Part shown: positions 20,236 through 28,313 of the stretch, piece after piece | Layout of the letters: each line of letters begins with the position of its first letter | How positions within the stretch are numbered: the first letter of the stretch is position 1 | Origin: Peteryoungia wuzhouensis | GTDB lineage: Bacteria > Pseudomonadota > Alphaproteobacteria > Rhizobiales > Rhizobiaceae | Direction of reading: 5' to 3' | Length of the DNA: 64,000 nucleotides | Assembly (NCBI RefSeq): GCF_003205195.1 | Contig: NZ_QJRY01000003.1 | Span: 248,001-312,000 of the forward strand | Translations under genes and position numbers: made by a program | The notes under the pieces: model-generated | The model's input: the letters and a program-made list of their open reading frames with translations, nothing else | Told to the model about the DNA's origin: nothing | Database searches by the model: none

Positions 20236-21123
20236 TCAGGCGGTCTCCTGGATGGATTGTAGCAATGTCTCGCGCGCCGATTTCAGATGCTGACGGCACG
20301 CCCTCTCGATTGATGAGGGATCGCGCGAAAAGAGAGCACGGATATAATCGAGATGCTCTTCGAGCGCCCGCTGGTTCCGGGCACGCGCATTCGTCTTGTT
20401 CCACTGGTAGTGGTAATGAAAGACAATGGCGATAATGTCGTAGAAGTCGATGATGAAGCGGTTGCTCGATGCCTTCTGGACCAGCAGGTGAAAGCGCTCA
20501 TCGAGTTCGGAAAAGTCCGTGTAGCGGTTGTCGATGTCGCCCAGCAGCGCATGATGTTGCGCTTCGACTTTCCTCAATTCTTCCCAGGCCGGATGCTCTT
20601 CTGCCAACTTGACGAAGCTCATTGCCGACCGAAGCTCGAACATCTCGCGCACTTCTGTAAGTTCGAGCGCGAACTCCCGGGTGAAACCCTTCAGCACCCA
20701 ATGACTGTTGGGACGCTTTTCGATCAACCCGAACCGGCTGAAGCGAATGAGGAATTCTCGCACACTGGTGGTACCGATGCCAATCTCGCGCGCGAGTTCC
20801 AGCTCGTTGATCTGCATACCCGGCTGCGCACCACCGGCAAGAATACGGCGCATGAAGCTTCGCTCGATGATATCGGACAGGGAATTTGTCTCTTCATCGG
20901 GAAAGTAATCTCCGACAACCGGTCGCCGCAGGACCGTTTTTGAACGCTTGTCCCAAGCGACCAACCCAACTTCGCCGAGGCGGGTCAACACCGCGCGCAC
21001 GGTCGTGCGACTGACGCTCAGCATACCGCAAAGCTCCGCCTCCGAGGGAAGCGCATCCGTTTCCTCGATCAGTTTCAGCGTACGGTTATAGGCGTCTTTG
21101 AAGACGGTATTCTGCTTGGCCAT
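20236..21123 (-). CDS. GntR-type regulator with two winged-helix motifs plus FCD domain
   Basis: A 295-residue regulator with an unusual layout. A first winged HTH lies at about 24-65 (LPSEAELCGMLSVSRTTVRA) and a second at about 82-147 (INELELAREIGIGTTSVREF). They are followed by an FCD ligand domain (about 150-285) carrying the D-x3-H metal-site pattern (LDERFH) and later histidines. Typical FadR/FCD proteins are ~230 residues with one HTH. It is divergent from the dehydratase gene and co-transcribed with the reductase, so it is the likely repressor of this sugar-acid locus. Confidence 0.87.
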   Translation of the reverse strand: MAKQNTVFKDAYNRTLKLIEETDALPSEAELCGMLSVSRTTVRAVLTRLGEVGLVAWDKRSKTVLRRPVVGDYFPDEETNSLSDIIERSFMRRILAGGAQPGMQINELELAREIGIGTTSVREFLIRFSRFGLIEKRPNSHWVLKGFTREFALELTEVREMFELRSAMSFVKLAEEHPAWEELRKVEAQHHALLGDIDNRYTDFSELDERFHLLVQKASSNRFIIDFYDIIAIVFHYHYQWNKTNARARNQRALEEHLDYIRALFSRDPSSIERACRQHLKSARETLLQSIQETA

Positions 21124-21275
21124 GGATCTGCCTAGTTGATGGAAGGCGGCATTTGAAACATTCGCCTCTTGGCCGAAGTCGCGGCCGCGTGCAACGAAAA
21201 CCGCCGAATGTGGCGGCCGTCCTCCCTTTGTCTCGGGCCTCAGTTCCTCCTGCTCCGTGCTGGAGCAAATTGTTC

Positions 21276-21323
21276 TTTATCGATATCATACCCATTGACG
21301 GGAAACTGTCTATTGCCGATAAA
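21276..21323. promoter_or_regulatory. Candidate operator in the gntR/dehydratase divergent promoter
   Basis: TTTATCGATATC (21276-21287) matches 10 of 12 bases of the perfect palindrome TTTATCGATAAA found before the ABC importer genes. A half-site CCGATAAA lies at 21316-21323, 36 bp downstream of TCGATATC. The 249-bp divergent region holds no gene. Confidence 0.45.
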
Positions 21324-21372
21324 AGACAAAACACAGGATCCGGTATCGCCGGACACATGGGAGAAACATCGG

Positions 21373-22878
21373 GTGTCGAAACCAGCCTGCATCCTGCTCT
21401 CGCAGGACGACAATGTTGCCGTGACCACAGTTGCCATCGAAGCTGGCCATATTCTGCCGGGCGGTGCACCGGCAGCAACGAAGATTGATCCTGGCCACAA
21501 GGTGGCGGTCCGCGCCATCCGCCAGGGCGAGCCGGTCGTTAAATATGCCCAGGCCATTGGCCGCGCGACCATAGACATCGCAGCTGGTGAGCACGTCCAT
21601 TCCCACAATCTCGCCTTCGATGAAGATCGCCTTTCTGTGAGTGGCCTCGCCCAGCCGGAAGCCGCAACGACTGCTGACAAGACCCGCACCTTCATGGGCT
21701 ATCGCCGCGCCGATGGGCGTGCGGCGACCCGCAACTACATCGGCATCATCGCCAGCGTGAACTGCTCCACCACGGTCTGTCGCGCCATCGCAGATGCGGC
21801 AAACCGGACGATCCTGCCGCATTACGAGGGTATCGACGGCTTTGTCCCGATCGTCCACGACCAGGGCTGCGGCATGAGCTCGACCGGCGACGGCATGCGC
21901 ACACTGCACCGAACGATAGCCGGCTACACGAGACACGTGAATTTCGGCGGCGTGCTGATGGTGGGGCTCGGCTGCGAAGTGAACCAGCTGACGCTCTACG
22001 GTCAGAGCGGCACCGGCGCGTCGAAGCGTCACTTCAACATCCAGGACGCCGGCGGCTCGCGTCGTGCCGTTGAAAATGCCCTGTCGATCCTGAAGGAGAT
22101 CGCAGCGGAAGTCGGCACGATGCGCCGGGAACCGATCTCCGTCAGCGAGATCATCGTCGGCCTGCAATGTGGCGGTTCGGATGGCCTGTCCGGCATCACC
22201 GCCAATCCGGCGCTCGGCGTTGCCGTCGATATCCTGGCCGGTGCCGGTGGTACGGCCATCCTCTCCGAAACCTCGGAGATCTACGGCGCCGAACACCTCC
22301 TGCGTAGCCGTGCGGTCAACGAGGAGGTCGCGGTCAAGCTGGACGGGCTGATCTCCTGGTGGGAGGCCTATGTTGCCCAGCACGGCGCCTCGCTCGACAA
22401 CAATCCTTCACCCGGCAACAAGAAGGGTGGCCTTACCACCATTCTCGAAAAGTCGCTCGGCGCCGTCGCAAAGGGCGGACGCTCGCCGCTCACTGCCGTC
22501 TACAACTACGCCGAACGCGTCACCGAACACGGCCTCGTTTTCATGGACACGCCCGGCTACGACCCGGTCTCGGCGACAGGCCAGGTGGCCGGCGGCGCCA
22601 ACGTGATTGCCTTCACCACGGGCCGCGGCTCTTGCTTCGGTTCACGCCCCGTGCCCTCGATCAAGCTGACGAGCAATACCGCGCTCTACCAGTCCATGGA
22701 GGAAGACATGGATATCGACTGCGGCGTCATTGCCACGGGCGATGCCACCGTCTCAGGCCTCGGCCGTGACATCTTCGACCTGATCATCGAGACCGCTTCG
22801 GGTCAAAAGACCAAGAGCGAGCTCTTCGGCTACGGAGACAATGAATTCGTGCCATGGCACCTCGGTGCCACGCTCTGA
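21373..22878 (+). CDS. Altronate dehydratase (UxaA) family enzyme
   Basis: A 501-residue lyase with an N-terminal SAF domain (about 1-95) and the long C-terminal catalytic part, about the length of E. coli UxaA (495). Motifs are GYRRADGRAATRNYIGI, HDQGCGMSS, VGLGCEVNQ, LQCGGSDGLSGITANP and DTPGYDPVSATGQVAGG. The family removes water from D-altronate or related aldonates to give 2-keto-3-deoxy acids and uses iron. Start GTG 21373 has GGGAGAA upstream and gives the expected N-terminus; the open frame upstream of it has no family similarity. It leads a rightward run into the AKR and FucU genes. Confidence 0.9.
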   Translation: MSKPACILLSQDDNVAVTTVAIEAGHILPGGAPAATKIDPGHKVAVRAIRQGEPVVKYAQAIGRATIDIAAGEHVHSHNLAFDEDRLSVSGLAQPEAATTADKTRTFMGYRRADGRAATRNYIGIIASVNCSTTVCRAIADAANRTILPHYEGIDGFVPIVHDQGCGMSSTGDGMRTLHRTIAGYTRHVNFGGVLMVGLGCEVNQLTLYGQSGTGASKRHFNIQDAGGSRRAVENALSILKEIAAEVGTMRREPISVSEIIVGLQCGGSDGLSGITANPALGVAVDILAGAGGTAILSETSEIYGAEHLLRSRAVNEEVAVKLDGLISWWEAYVAQHGASLDNNPSPGNKKGGLTTILEKSLGAVAKGGRSPLTAVYNYAERVTEHGLVFMDTPGYDPVSATGQVAGGANVIAFTTGRGSCFGSRPVPSIKLTSNTALYQSMEEDMDIDCGVIATGDATVSGLGRDIFDLIIETASGQKTKSELFGYGDNEFVPWHLGATL

Positions 22879-22906
22879 CCTCGACAACAGGGATCCGGAT
22901 ATCAGC

Positions 22907-23926
22907 ATGAAGACGAGACGCATCGGCAAAACCGCCCTCGAAGTGACCGAATACTCCTTCGGCACGGCACCGCTTGGTGGCCTCTACCGCCCCTGCCCCC
23001 GCGATGTCGGCATCGCCACGCTGCAGACGGCCTGGGATCACGGAATCCGCTATTTCGACACGGCGCCGCATTACGGTTTCGGTCAGGCGGAACGCTATGT
23101 CGGTGACTTCCTGCGCGACAAGCCGGAGGACAGCTATGTGCTCTCCACCAAGGTCGGTCGCCTGCTGGCGCCCGTGCCGAAGGACCAGATCCCGAATGTC
23201 GGCTTCGTCGATCCGCTCCCCTTCAAGCTGGTCTACGACTACAGCTATGACGGCATCATGCGTTCGGTCGACTTCAGCTATGCACGCCTTGGCCTGAACC
23301 GCATCGACATCCTCTATGTCCACGATATCGGCGTCTATACCCACGGGCGCGAAGTCAACGACCGTTATGTGAAGCAGTTGCGCGACGGCGGCTACAAGGC
23401 TCTCGACCAGCTGAAATCCTCGGGCGCGATCAAGGCCTTCGGCCTTGGCGTCAACGAAGTGCCAGCATGCTTGGAGATGATGGCCGATATCAACATCGAC
23501 GTCATTCTGATGGCCGGCCGCTATTCGCTCCTCGATCGCTCTGCCGTCGAGGAACTTCTCCCGCTGTGCGAAAAACGCGGCACCTCGATCACTGCAGGCG
23601 GCGTCTTCAACTCCGGAATCCTGGCAACAGGCGCCGTCCCGGGCGCGCATTTCGACTACACACCGGCCACGGAAGAGATTCTGGAAAAGGTCCGGGCCAT
23701 GGAAGCGCTTGCCGCCCAGGCCGGCAAGCCGCTCGCACAGTTTGCTCTGCAGTTCCCGCTCCACCATCCGGCAGTTGCCTCCGTCATCATCGGCACAGCG
23801 AAACCCGAAAGCCTGGACCGGAACATGGCCCTGACAACCGAAGAATTGCCGGCTTCCGCCTTCACCCCGTTTGACGCCCACACGCTCGTCGCACCACCGC
23901 TCGGCGATGCGCCGGTCCGGGAATAG
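22907..23926 (+). CDS. Aldo/keto reductase, L-fucose/L-galactose 1-dehydrogenase type
   Basis: A 339-residue NAD(P)-dependent enzyme of the D-threo-aldose 1-dehydrogenase group. The catalytic tetrad is D51, Y56 (FDTAPHYG), K82 (STKVG) and H139 (LYVHDIG). Members oxidise L-fucose, L-galactose or D-arabinose to the lactone. Adjacent FucU and an L-galactonate-dehydrogenase homologue favour L-galactose or L-fucose. ATG 22907 is chosen; the frame open upstream overlaps the dehydratase gene. Confidence 0.87.
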   Translation: MKTRRIGKTALEVTEYSFGTAPLGGLYRPCPRDVGIATLQTAWDHGIRYFDTAPHYGFGQAERYVGDFLRDKPEDSYVLSTKVGRLLAPVPKDQIPNVGFVDPLPFKLVYDYSYDGIMRSVDFSYARLGLNRIDILYVHDIGVYTHGREVNDRYVKQLRDGGYKALDQLKSSGAIKAFGLGVNEVPACLEMMADINIDVILMAGRYSLLDRSAVEELLPLCEKRGTSITAGGVFNSGILATGAVPGAHFDYTPATEEILEKVRAMEALAAQAGKPLAQFALQFPLHHPAVASVIIGTAKPESLDRNMALTTEELPASAFTPFDAHTLVAPPLGDAPVRE

Positions 23927-23935
23927 GAGCAGACC

Positions 23936-24382
23936 ATGCTGAAAGGCATCCATCCCCTGCTTGGTCCCGATCTGCTGCACGCCATTGCCACAATGGGACA
24001 CGGAGACGAGATCGTCATTGCCGATGGCAACTTCCCGGCCTCAACCATCGGTCCGCCGGTCATCCGTGCCGATGGCGTCGGCGCTGTGGAAGTCCTTGAA
24101 GCGATCCTGGCTCACATGCCGCTCGACCAGTTCGTGGAAGATGCGGCCTGGCGCATGCAGGTCGTCGGCGACCCGCATGCTGTCCCCGAAATCTGCACCG
24201 AATTCCAGTCGCTGATCACGCGGTTGGCCGGCGATTTCAGGCTCGAAAGTCTCGAACGCTTCGCCTTTTACGAACGCGCGCAGACAGCCGCCTATATCGT
24301 CGCAACGACAGAATTGAGGATCTACGGCAACGTTATCCTGAAGAAGGGCGTCGTCTACCCGGAGGAAGTGCACAGGGTGTGA
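23936..24382 (+). CDS. fucU: L-fucose mutarotase (FucU/RbsD family)
   Basis: A 148-residue mutarotase that interconverts alpha and beta anomers. The start MLKGIHPLLGPDLLHAIATMGHGDEIVIADGNFP carries catalytic H22, and the C-terminal YGNVILKKGVV is the family signature. It starts 9 bp after the AKR stop, with GGAGCAGACC as RBS. FucU accepts sugars with the L-fucose (6-deoxy-L-galactose) configuration, which would feed the anomer-specific dehydrogenase just upstream. Confidence 0.92.
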   Translation: MLKGIHPLLGPDLLHAIATMGHGDEIVIADGNFPASTIGPPVIRADGVGAVEVLEAILAHMPLDQFVEDAAWRMQVVGDPHAVPEICTEFQSLITRLAGDFRLESLERFAFYERAQTAAYIVATTELRIYGNVILKKGVVYPEEVHRV

Positions 24383-24476
24383 GCTGCGCGCGAAAGCCTT
24401 GATTTTCAGGGCCTGAGGGGTTCGGAGGAGCCGTCTTTTGCCCCTTGCATTCTCCAGATTGCTGGAGTAGCGTGCC

Positions 24477-24502
24477 TCGATAAAATGTTTTTTATCGATA
24501 AA
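24477..24502. promoter_or_regulatory. Palindromic operator candidate upstream of the ABC importer
   Basis: Perfect 12-bp palindrome TTTATCGATAAA at 24491-24502, plus a second TCGATAAA at 24477-24484 exactly 18 bp earlier. It lies 70 bp before the binding-protein gene in the 189-bp gap after fucU. The same sequence, slightly degraded, is in the gntR/dehydratase divergent region, so the two transcription units may share the GntR regulator. Confidence 0.5.
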
Positions 24503-24571
24503 GATCGACCTGGTTGCGTACTGCGGGCCGATCTCACCGGAGGAACAGGACGCGTTGAGAGGAGAACCACA

Positions 24572-25558
24572 ATGACCATTCTGAAGAGCATGACTCGCCG
24601 CGCCCTGATGGGGATCGCCGGCGCAGCAATGATGACGTCGATGATGCCGGCCGCATCCTTCGCCCAGGACGTGACCATCCCGATCATCGTCAAGGACACC
24701 ACGTCCTTCTACTGGCAGATCGTGCTCGCCGGCGCCCGCGCCGCAGGCAAGGATCTCGGTGTCAGCGTACCGGAACTGGGTGCCCAATCTGAATCCGACA
24801 TCAACGGCCAGATCAGCATTCTCGAAAACGCCGTCGCCGGCAAGCCGGCCGCCGTCGTCATCTCGCCGACCGAGTTCAAGGCGCTGGGCAAGCCGATCGA
24901 TGAAGCCGCTAAGTCCGTTCCGATCATCGGTATCGACTCCAGCGCCGATTCCAAGGCCTTCACCTCGTTCTTGACCACCGACAACGTCCAGGGCGGCCGC
25001 ATCGCCGCTGACGGTCTTGCTGCGGCGATCAAGGAAGCAACAGGCAAGGAAGAAGGCGAAATCGCCATCATCACCAGCCTGCCGGGCGTCGGCTCGCTCG
25101 ATCAGCGCCGTGAAGGTTTCATGGATCAGATCAAGACGAAGTATCCGGGTCTGACTGTTGTCGCCGACAAATATGCTGACGGCCAGGCAACCACCGGCCT
25201 CAACATGATGACCGACCTGATCACTGCCAACCCGAACCTTGTCGGTGTTTTCGCCTCGAACCTGATCATGGCCCAGGGCGTCGGCCAGGCGATCGCCGAA
25301 AACAAGCTCGGTGACAAGATCAAGGTCATCGGCTTCGATTCGGATGAGAAGACCGTCGGCTTCCTCAAGGAAGGCGTTCTCGCAGGCCTAGTCGTCCAGG
25401 ATCCGTACCGCATGGGCTACGACGGCGTGAAAACCGCTCTCGCCGTGTCGAAGGGCGAAAAGGTCGAAACTTTCGTCGACACCGGCGCGAACCTGGTGAC
25501 CAAGGCCAATATGGCCGATCCGAAGATCGACGCCCTTCTGAACCCGAAGGTCAACTGA
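24572..25558 (+). CDS. Ribose-type sugar-binding protein of ABC importer
   Basis: A 328-residue periplasmic-binding protein of the RbsB family. The signal peptide (about 1-31) ends ...AASFAQD and has a twin arginine (MTRRALMGIAG), so Tat export is possible. Core motifs are ISPTEFKALGKPIDEAA, TDNVQGGRIAADGL and VIGFDSDEKTVGFLKEG. Start ATG 24572 has GAGAGGAGAACC upstream. Likely ligand, from context, is L-galactose, L-fucose or a related aldose. Confidence 0.92.
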   Translation: MTILKSMTRRALMGIAGAAMMTSMMPAASFAQDVTIPIIVKDTTSFYWQIVLAGARAAGKDLGVSVPELGAQSESDINGQISILENAVAGKPAAVVISPTEFKALGKPIDEAAKSVPIIGIDSSADSKAFTSFLTTDNVQGGRIAADGLAAAIKEATGKEEGEIAIITSLPGVGSLDQRREGFMDQIKTKYPGLTVVADKYADGQATTGLNMMTDLITANPNLVGVFASNLIMAQGVGQAIAENKLGDKIKVIGFDSDEKTVGFLKEGVLAGLVVQDPYRMGYDGVKTALAVSKGEKVETFVDTGANLVTKANMADPKIDALLNPKVN

Positions 25559-25570
25559 TCGAGATCTCGG

Positions 25571-25630
25571 CACGCGCGGCACCTGCTGCGCGTGCCGGAC
25601 CGGAAACGGCCGGCGCAGGAGGCGCCGGCC
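25571..25630 (+). other. Two tandem hairpins between binding-protein and ATPase genes
   Basis: CACGCGC (25571-25577) pairs with GCGCGTG (25588-25594). GGCCGGCGC (25608-25616) pairs with GCGCCGGCC (25622-25630) around AGGAG. No T-run follows. Such intercistronic hairpins commonly protect the upstream transcript and lower expression of the downstream ATPase. Confidence 0.6.
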
Positions 25631-25658
25631 GCTTTCGCCATAGGACGGGAGGAATGAC

Positions 25659-27212
25659 ATGACTTCGCTGCACGATGTGAGCCACCGGCACGACGGCCAG
25701 CCGGAACTGCTGGAGACCGATCGCATTCCGCCGGGAACGCCGATCTTGGAGCTCATCGGCCTGCAAAAGAAGTATGGGGCCGTCGAGGCGCTGAAGCCCG
25801 CGACCGTCACCTTCCTCGCCGGAGAGATCCACGCCATCGTCGGCGAAAACGGGGCCGGCAAATCCACGCTCATCAAACTTCTGACCGGCGTCATTCCGCG
25901 CACTTCAGGCGAAATCCGCTGGTGCGGCAAGCCGGTTGCGCTTGCTACGCCGAACGAGGCGATCCAGCGCGGCATCAATGCGGTGCACCAGGAGGTCGTT
26001 CTCTGCCCGCATCTCTCCGTCGCCGCAAACATGTTCCTCGGCGACGAGATGTCATCAGGCGGCATCATGCGCAAGCGTGCCATGACGACAGCCGCCCAGA
26101 ATGTCCTTGACGACCTAGGCTTCAACCTACCGGCCGGGGAAACCCTCGGCAATCTGACGATCGGCCAGCAACAGCTCGTCGCCACAGCCCGCGCCGCCAT
26201 GCGCGGTATCCGCTTCCTGATTTTCGATGAGCCGACCGCCTACCTCACGCGCCAGGAATCGGCCCAGCTCTTCCGCCTCATCCGCCGCCTGCAGTCCGAA
26301 GGTGTGACGATTGTCTATATCAGCCACCGCATGGAAGAAGTCTTCGAACTGGCGGACCGCGTCTCGGTCCTGCGCGACGGCACCCATGTCGGCACCCGGC
26401 TGATCGGCGAGACGAACGATGCCGAACTCATCTCCCTGATGATCAATCGTTCGATCGAGCAGATCTACCACAAGGAAAAGCTGCCGATCGGCGCGACCAT
26501 CCTGGAGACCAAAGGCCTGTCCGGCCCAGGCTTCTCGGATGTGTCGATTGCCGTCCGCTCAGGCGAGATTGTCGGCCTCTATGGCCTGATCGGCGCTGGC
26601 CGCAGCGAATTTGCGCTCGGGCTCTATGGCCGCCACAAGCCGACAGCCGGTGACATCTTCTGGGACGGCAAGAAGGTCACCATCGACACCGAACGCAAGG
26701 CAATGGACCTCGGCATTGCCTTGGCGCCTGAAAGCCGACGCGACCAGGGGCTTTGCCTGAACCTGCCGATCGGCCTCAACATCAATTTGCCGGTTTTCGG
26801 CCGCCTGAGCCGGGGCCTGACCATCAGCCCGAAGCTCGAAGCAGGCAATGCCGACAAGCAGATCAACGACCTCAAGATCAAGACCCCGACACGCGGTGTG
26901 CTCGCCTCGGCAATGTCCGGGGGCAACCAGCAGAAGATCGTCATCGGCAAGTGGCTGAGCCATGGCGCCCGCCTCTTCATCTTCGATGAACCGACCGTCG
27001 GCGTCGACGTCGGGACCAAGGCTGAAATCTACCGCCTCTTTGCCGAACTCCTCAAACAGGGCGCCGGCATCATCTTGATCTCGTCCTACCTGCCCGAGGT
27101 CTACGAATTGGCAGACCGCCTTCACGTCTTCCGCCAGGGCAAACTCGTGGCGAGCCATGATTACCGGACTGCATCGCATGAAGACGTGCTGACTGAGGCG
27201 ATCGGCGTCTGA
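25659..27212 (+). CDS. Ribose-type sugar ABC importer ATPase (RbsA-like)
   Basis: A 517-residue tandem ATPase. Domain 1 (about 25-255) has Walker [10 protein letters not shown], a degenerate signature (LTIGQQQ) and FLIFDEPTAYL. Domain 2 (about 270-510) has the usual degenerate first loop (GLIGAGRSE), signature MSGGNQQK and IFDEPTVGVDVG. Both follow the CUT2 pattern. RBS GGGAGG precedes ATG 25659. It works with the binding protein before it and the permease after it. Confidence 0.94.
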   Translation: MTSLHDVSHRHDGQPELLETDRIPPGTPILELIGLQKKYGAVEALKPATVTFLAGEIHAIVGENGAGKSTLIKLLTGVIPRTSGEIRWCGKPVALATPNEAIQRGINAVHQEVVLCPHLSVAANMFLGDEMSSGGIMRKRAMTTAAQNVLDDLGFNLPAGETLGNLTIGQQQLVATARAAMRGIRFLIFDEPTAYLTRQESAQLFRLIRRLQSEGVTIVYISHRMEEVFELADRVSVLRDGTHVGTRLIGETNDAELISLMINRSIEQIYHKEKLPIGATILETKGLSGPGFSDVSIAVRSGEIVGLYGLIGAGRSEFALGLYGRHKPTAGDIFWDGKKVTIDTERKAMDLGIALAPESRRDQGLCLNLPIGLNINLPVFGRLSRGLTISPKLEAGNADKQINDLKIKTPTRGVLASAMSGGNQQKIVIGKWLSHGARLFIFDEPTVGVDVGTKAEIYRLFAELLKQGAGIILISSYLPEVYELADRLHVFRQGKLVASHDYRTASHEDVLTEAIGV

Positions 27213-27262
27213 GACGAGATCTCCGAACACAAAGACATGAAAAGACGACTGGGAGGACAGAA

Positions 27263-28234
27263 ATGAGCATCGACACCACCGAGACCAAGGTTGCACCGAA
27301 GAGGGGCATGAGCATCCTCTTCAGCCTCACGCTGCTCGGACTTCTGCTCTTCCTCTGGCTGCTTCTCGGCTTTGCCACAAACAGCTTCTGGACGCCGAAT
27401 AACATCAGCAATCTACTGCGTCAGGGCGCAATGACAGCGATCCTGGCCGTCGGCCAGACCTTCGTCATTATCACCGCCGGCATCGACCTGTCAGTCGGAG
27501 CGGTGGTCGGCTTTGCCAGTGTCATCATCGCCTGGCTGCTCTCTGTCGGCCTGCCCGTTTGGCTGGCCATCGTTCTGACGCTGTTGATGGGCGTTGCCAT
27601 TGGCATGTTCCACGCCTTTGGCATTGTGCGCATGGGCCTGCCACCCTTCATCATAACACTGGCGACGCTGACCTCACTGCGCGGCATCGGCCTGTTGATC
27701 ACCAATGGGTCAACCATCTCGATCAGTGACGAGGCCTTCACCAACTTTGCCCGCGCCGATTTCCTGGGCGTACCGAGCCTCTTCTGGATGGTCATCGTGG
27801 TGGCGATCCCGGCCTATGTCTTCCTGCATCTGAGCCGCTGGGGCCGTTATCTCTTTGCCGTCGGCTCCAACAGCGAAGCTGCGCGGCTATCCGGTGTGAA
27901 CGTCAACCGGACCATCTACATGGCCTATATCCTGTCCTCGACCTGCGCAGCCTTCGTCGGCATCCTGCTCGCCTCACGCATCGGGATTGGCAATGCCACC
28001 CAGGCTGAGGGCTGGGAACTCCAGGCCATCGCCTCCTCGGTGATCGGCGGCACGAGCCTCTTCGGCGCTGTCGGCTCGGTCCAGGGTCCGCTTCTCGGCG
28101 CCTTCATCCTGGCGACCATCAACAACGGCGCCAACCTGATGAATGTCAATTCGTTCTGGCAACGTATCATCACCGGCGCCCTGATCATCCTCATCGTCTA
28201 TTTCGACCAGCTCCGCCGTCGCGGAAGCCGGTGA
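27263..28234 (+). CDS. Ribose-type sugar ABC importer permease (RbsC-like)
   Basis: A 323-residue inner-membrane permease with 8-10 hydrophobic segments. Motifs are ITAGIDLSVGAVVGFASV and the AEGWELQAIASSVIGGTSLFGAVGSV stretch near the C-terminus. The start follows GGGAGGACAGA. It completes the importer. The downstream dehydrogenase is 79 bp away behind a hairpin. Confidence 0.94.
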   Translation: MSIDTTETKVAPKRGMSILFSLTLLGLLLFLWLLLGFATNSFWTPNNISNLLRQGAMTAILAVGQTFVIITAGIDLSVGAVVGFASVIIAWLLSVGLPVWLAIVLTLLMGVAIGMFHAFGIVRMGLPPFIITLATLTSLRGIGLLITNGSTISISDEAFTNFARADFLGVPSLFWMVIVVAIPAYVFLHLSRWGRYLFAVGSNSEAARLSGVNVNRTIYMAYILSSTCAAFVGILLASRIGIGNATQAEGWELQAIASSVIGGTSLFGAVGSVQGPLLGAFILATINNGANLMNVNSFWQRIITGALIILIVYFDQLRRRGSR

Positions 28235-28246
28235 GAATTCCCGAGG

Positions 28247-28276
28247 CGGGGATGTCGCGAATGACATCCCCGATTT
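28247..28276 (+). terminator. Hairpin (partial terminator) between permease and dehydrogenase
   Basis: CGGGGATGTC (28247-28256), a 6-nt loop and GACATCCCCG (28263-28272) form a 10-bp stem followed by ATTTT. This could end most importer transcripts and reduce read-through into the dehydrogenase gene. Confidence 0.6.
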
Positions 28277-28313
28277 TCTCCGAACCCTTGCCGGGCAGCC
28301 GAAAGGAACCAGC

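Noticed and set aside
24383-24480. Weak stem (GCCTTGA/TCAGGGC) after fucU as terminator
   Set aside because: Only 7 bp with a G-T pair, a very short loop and no T-run; not convincing.
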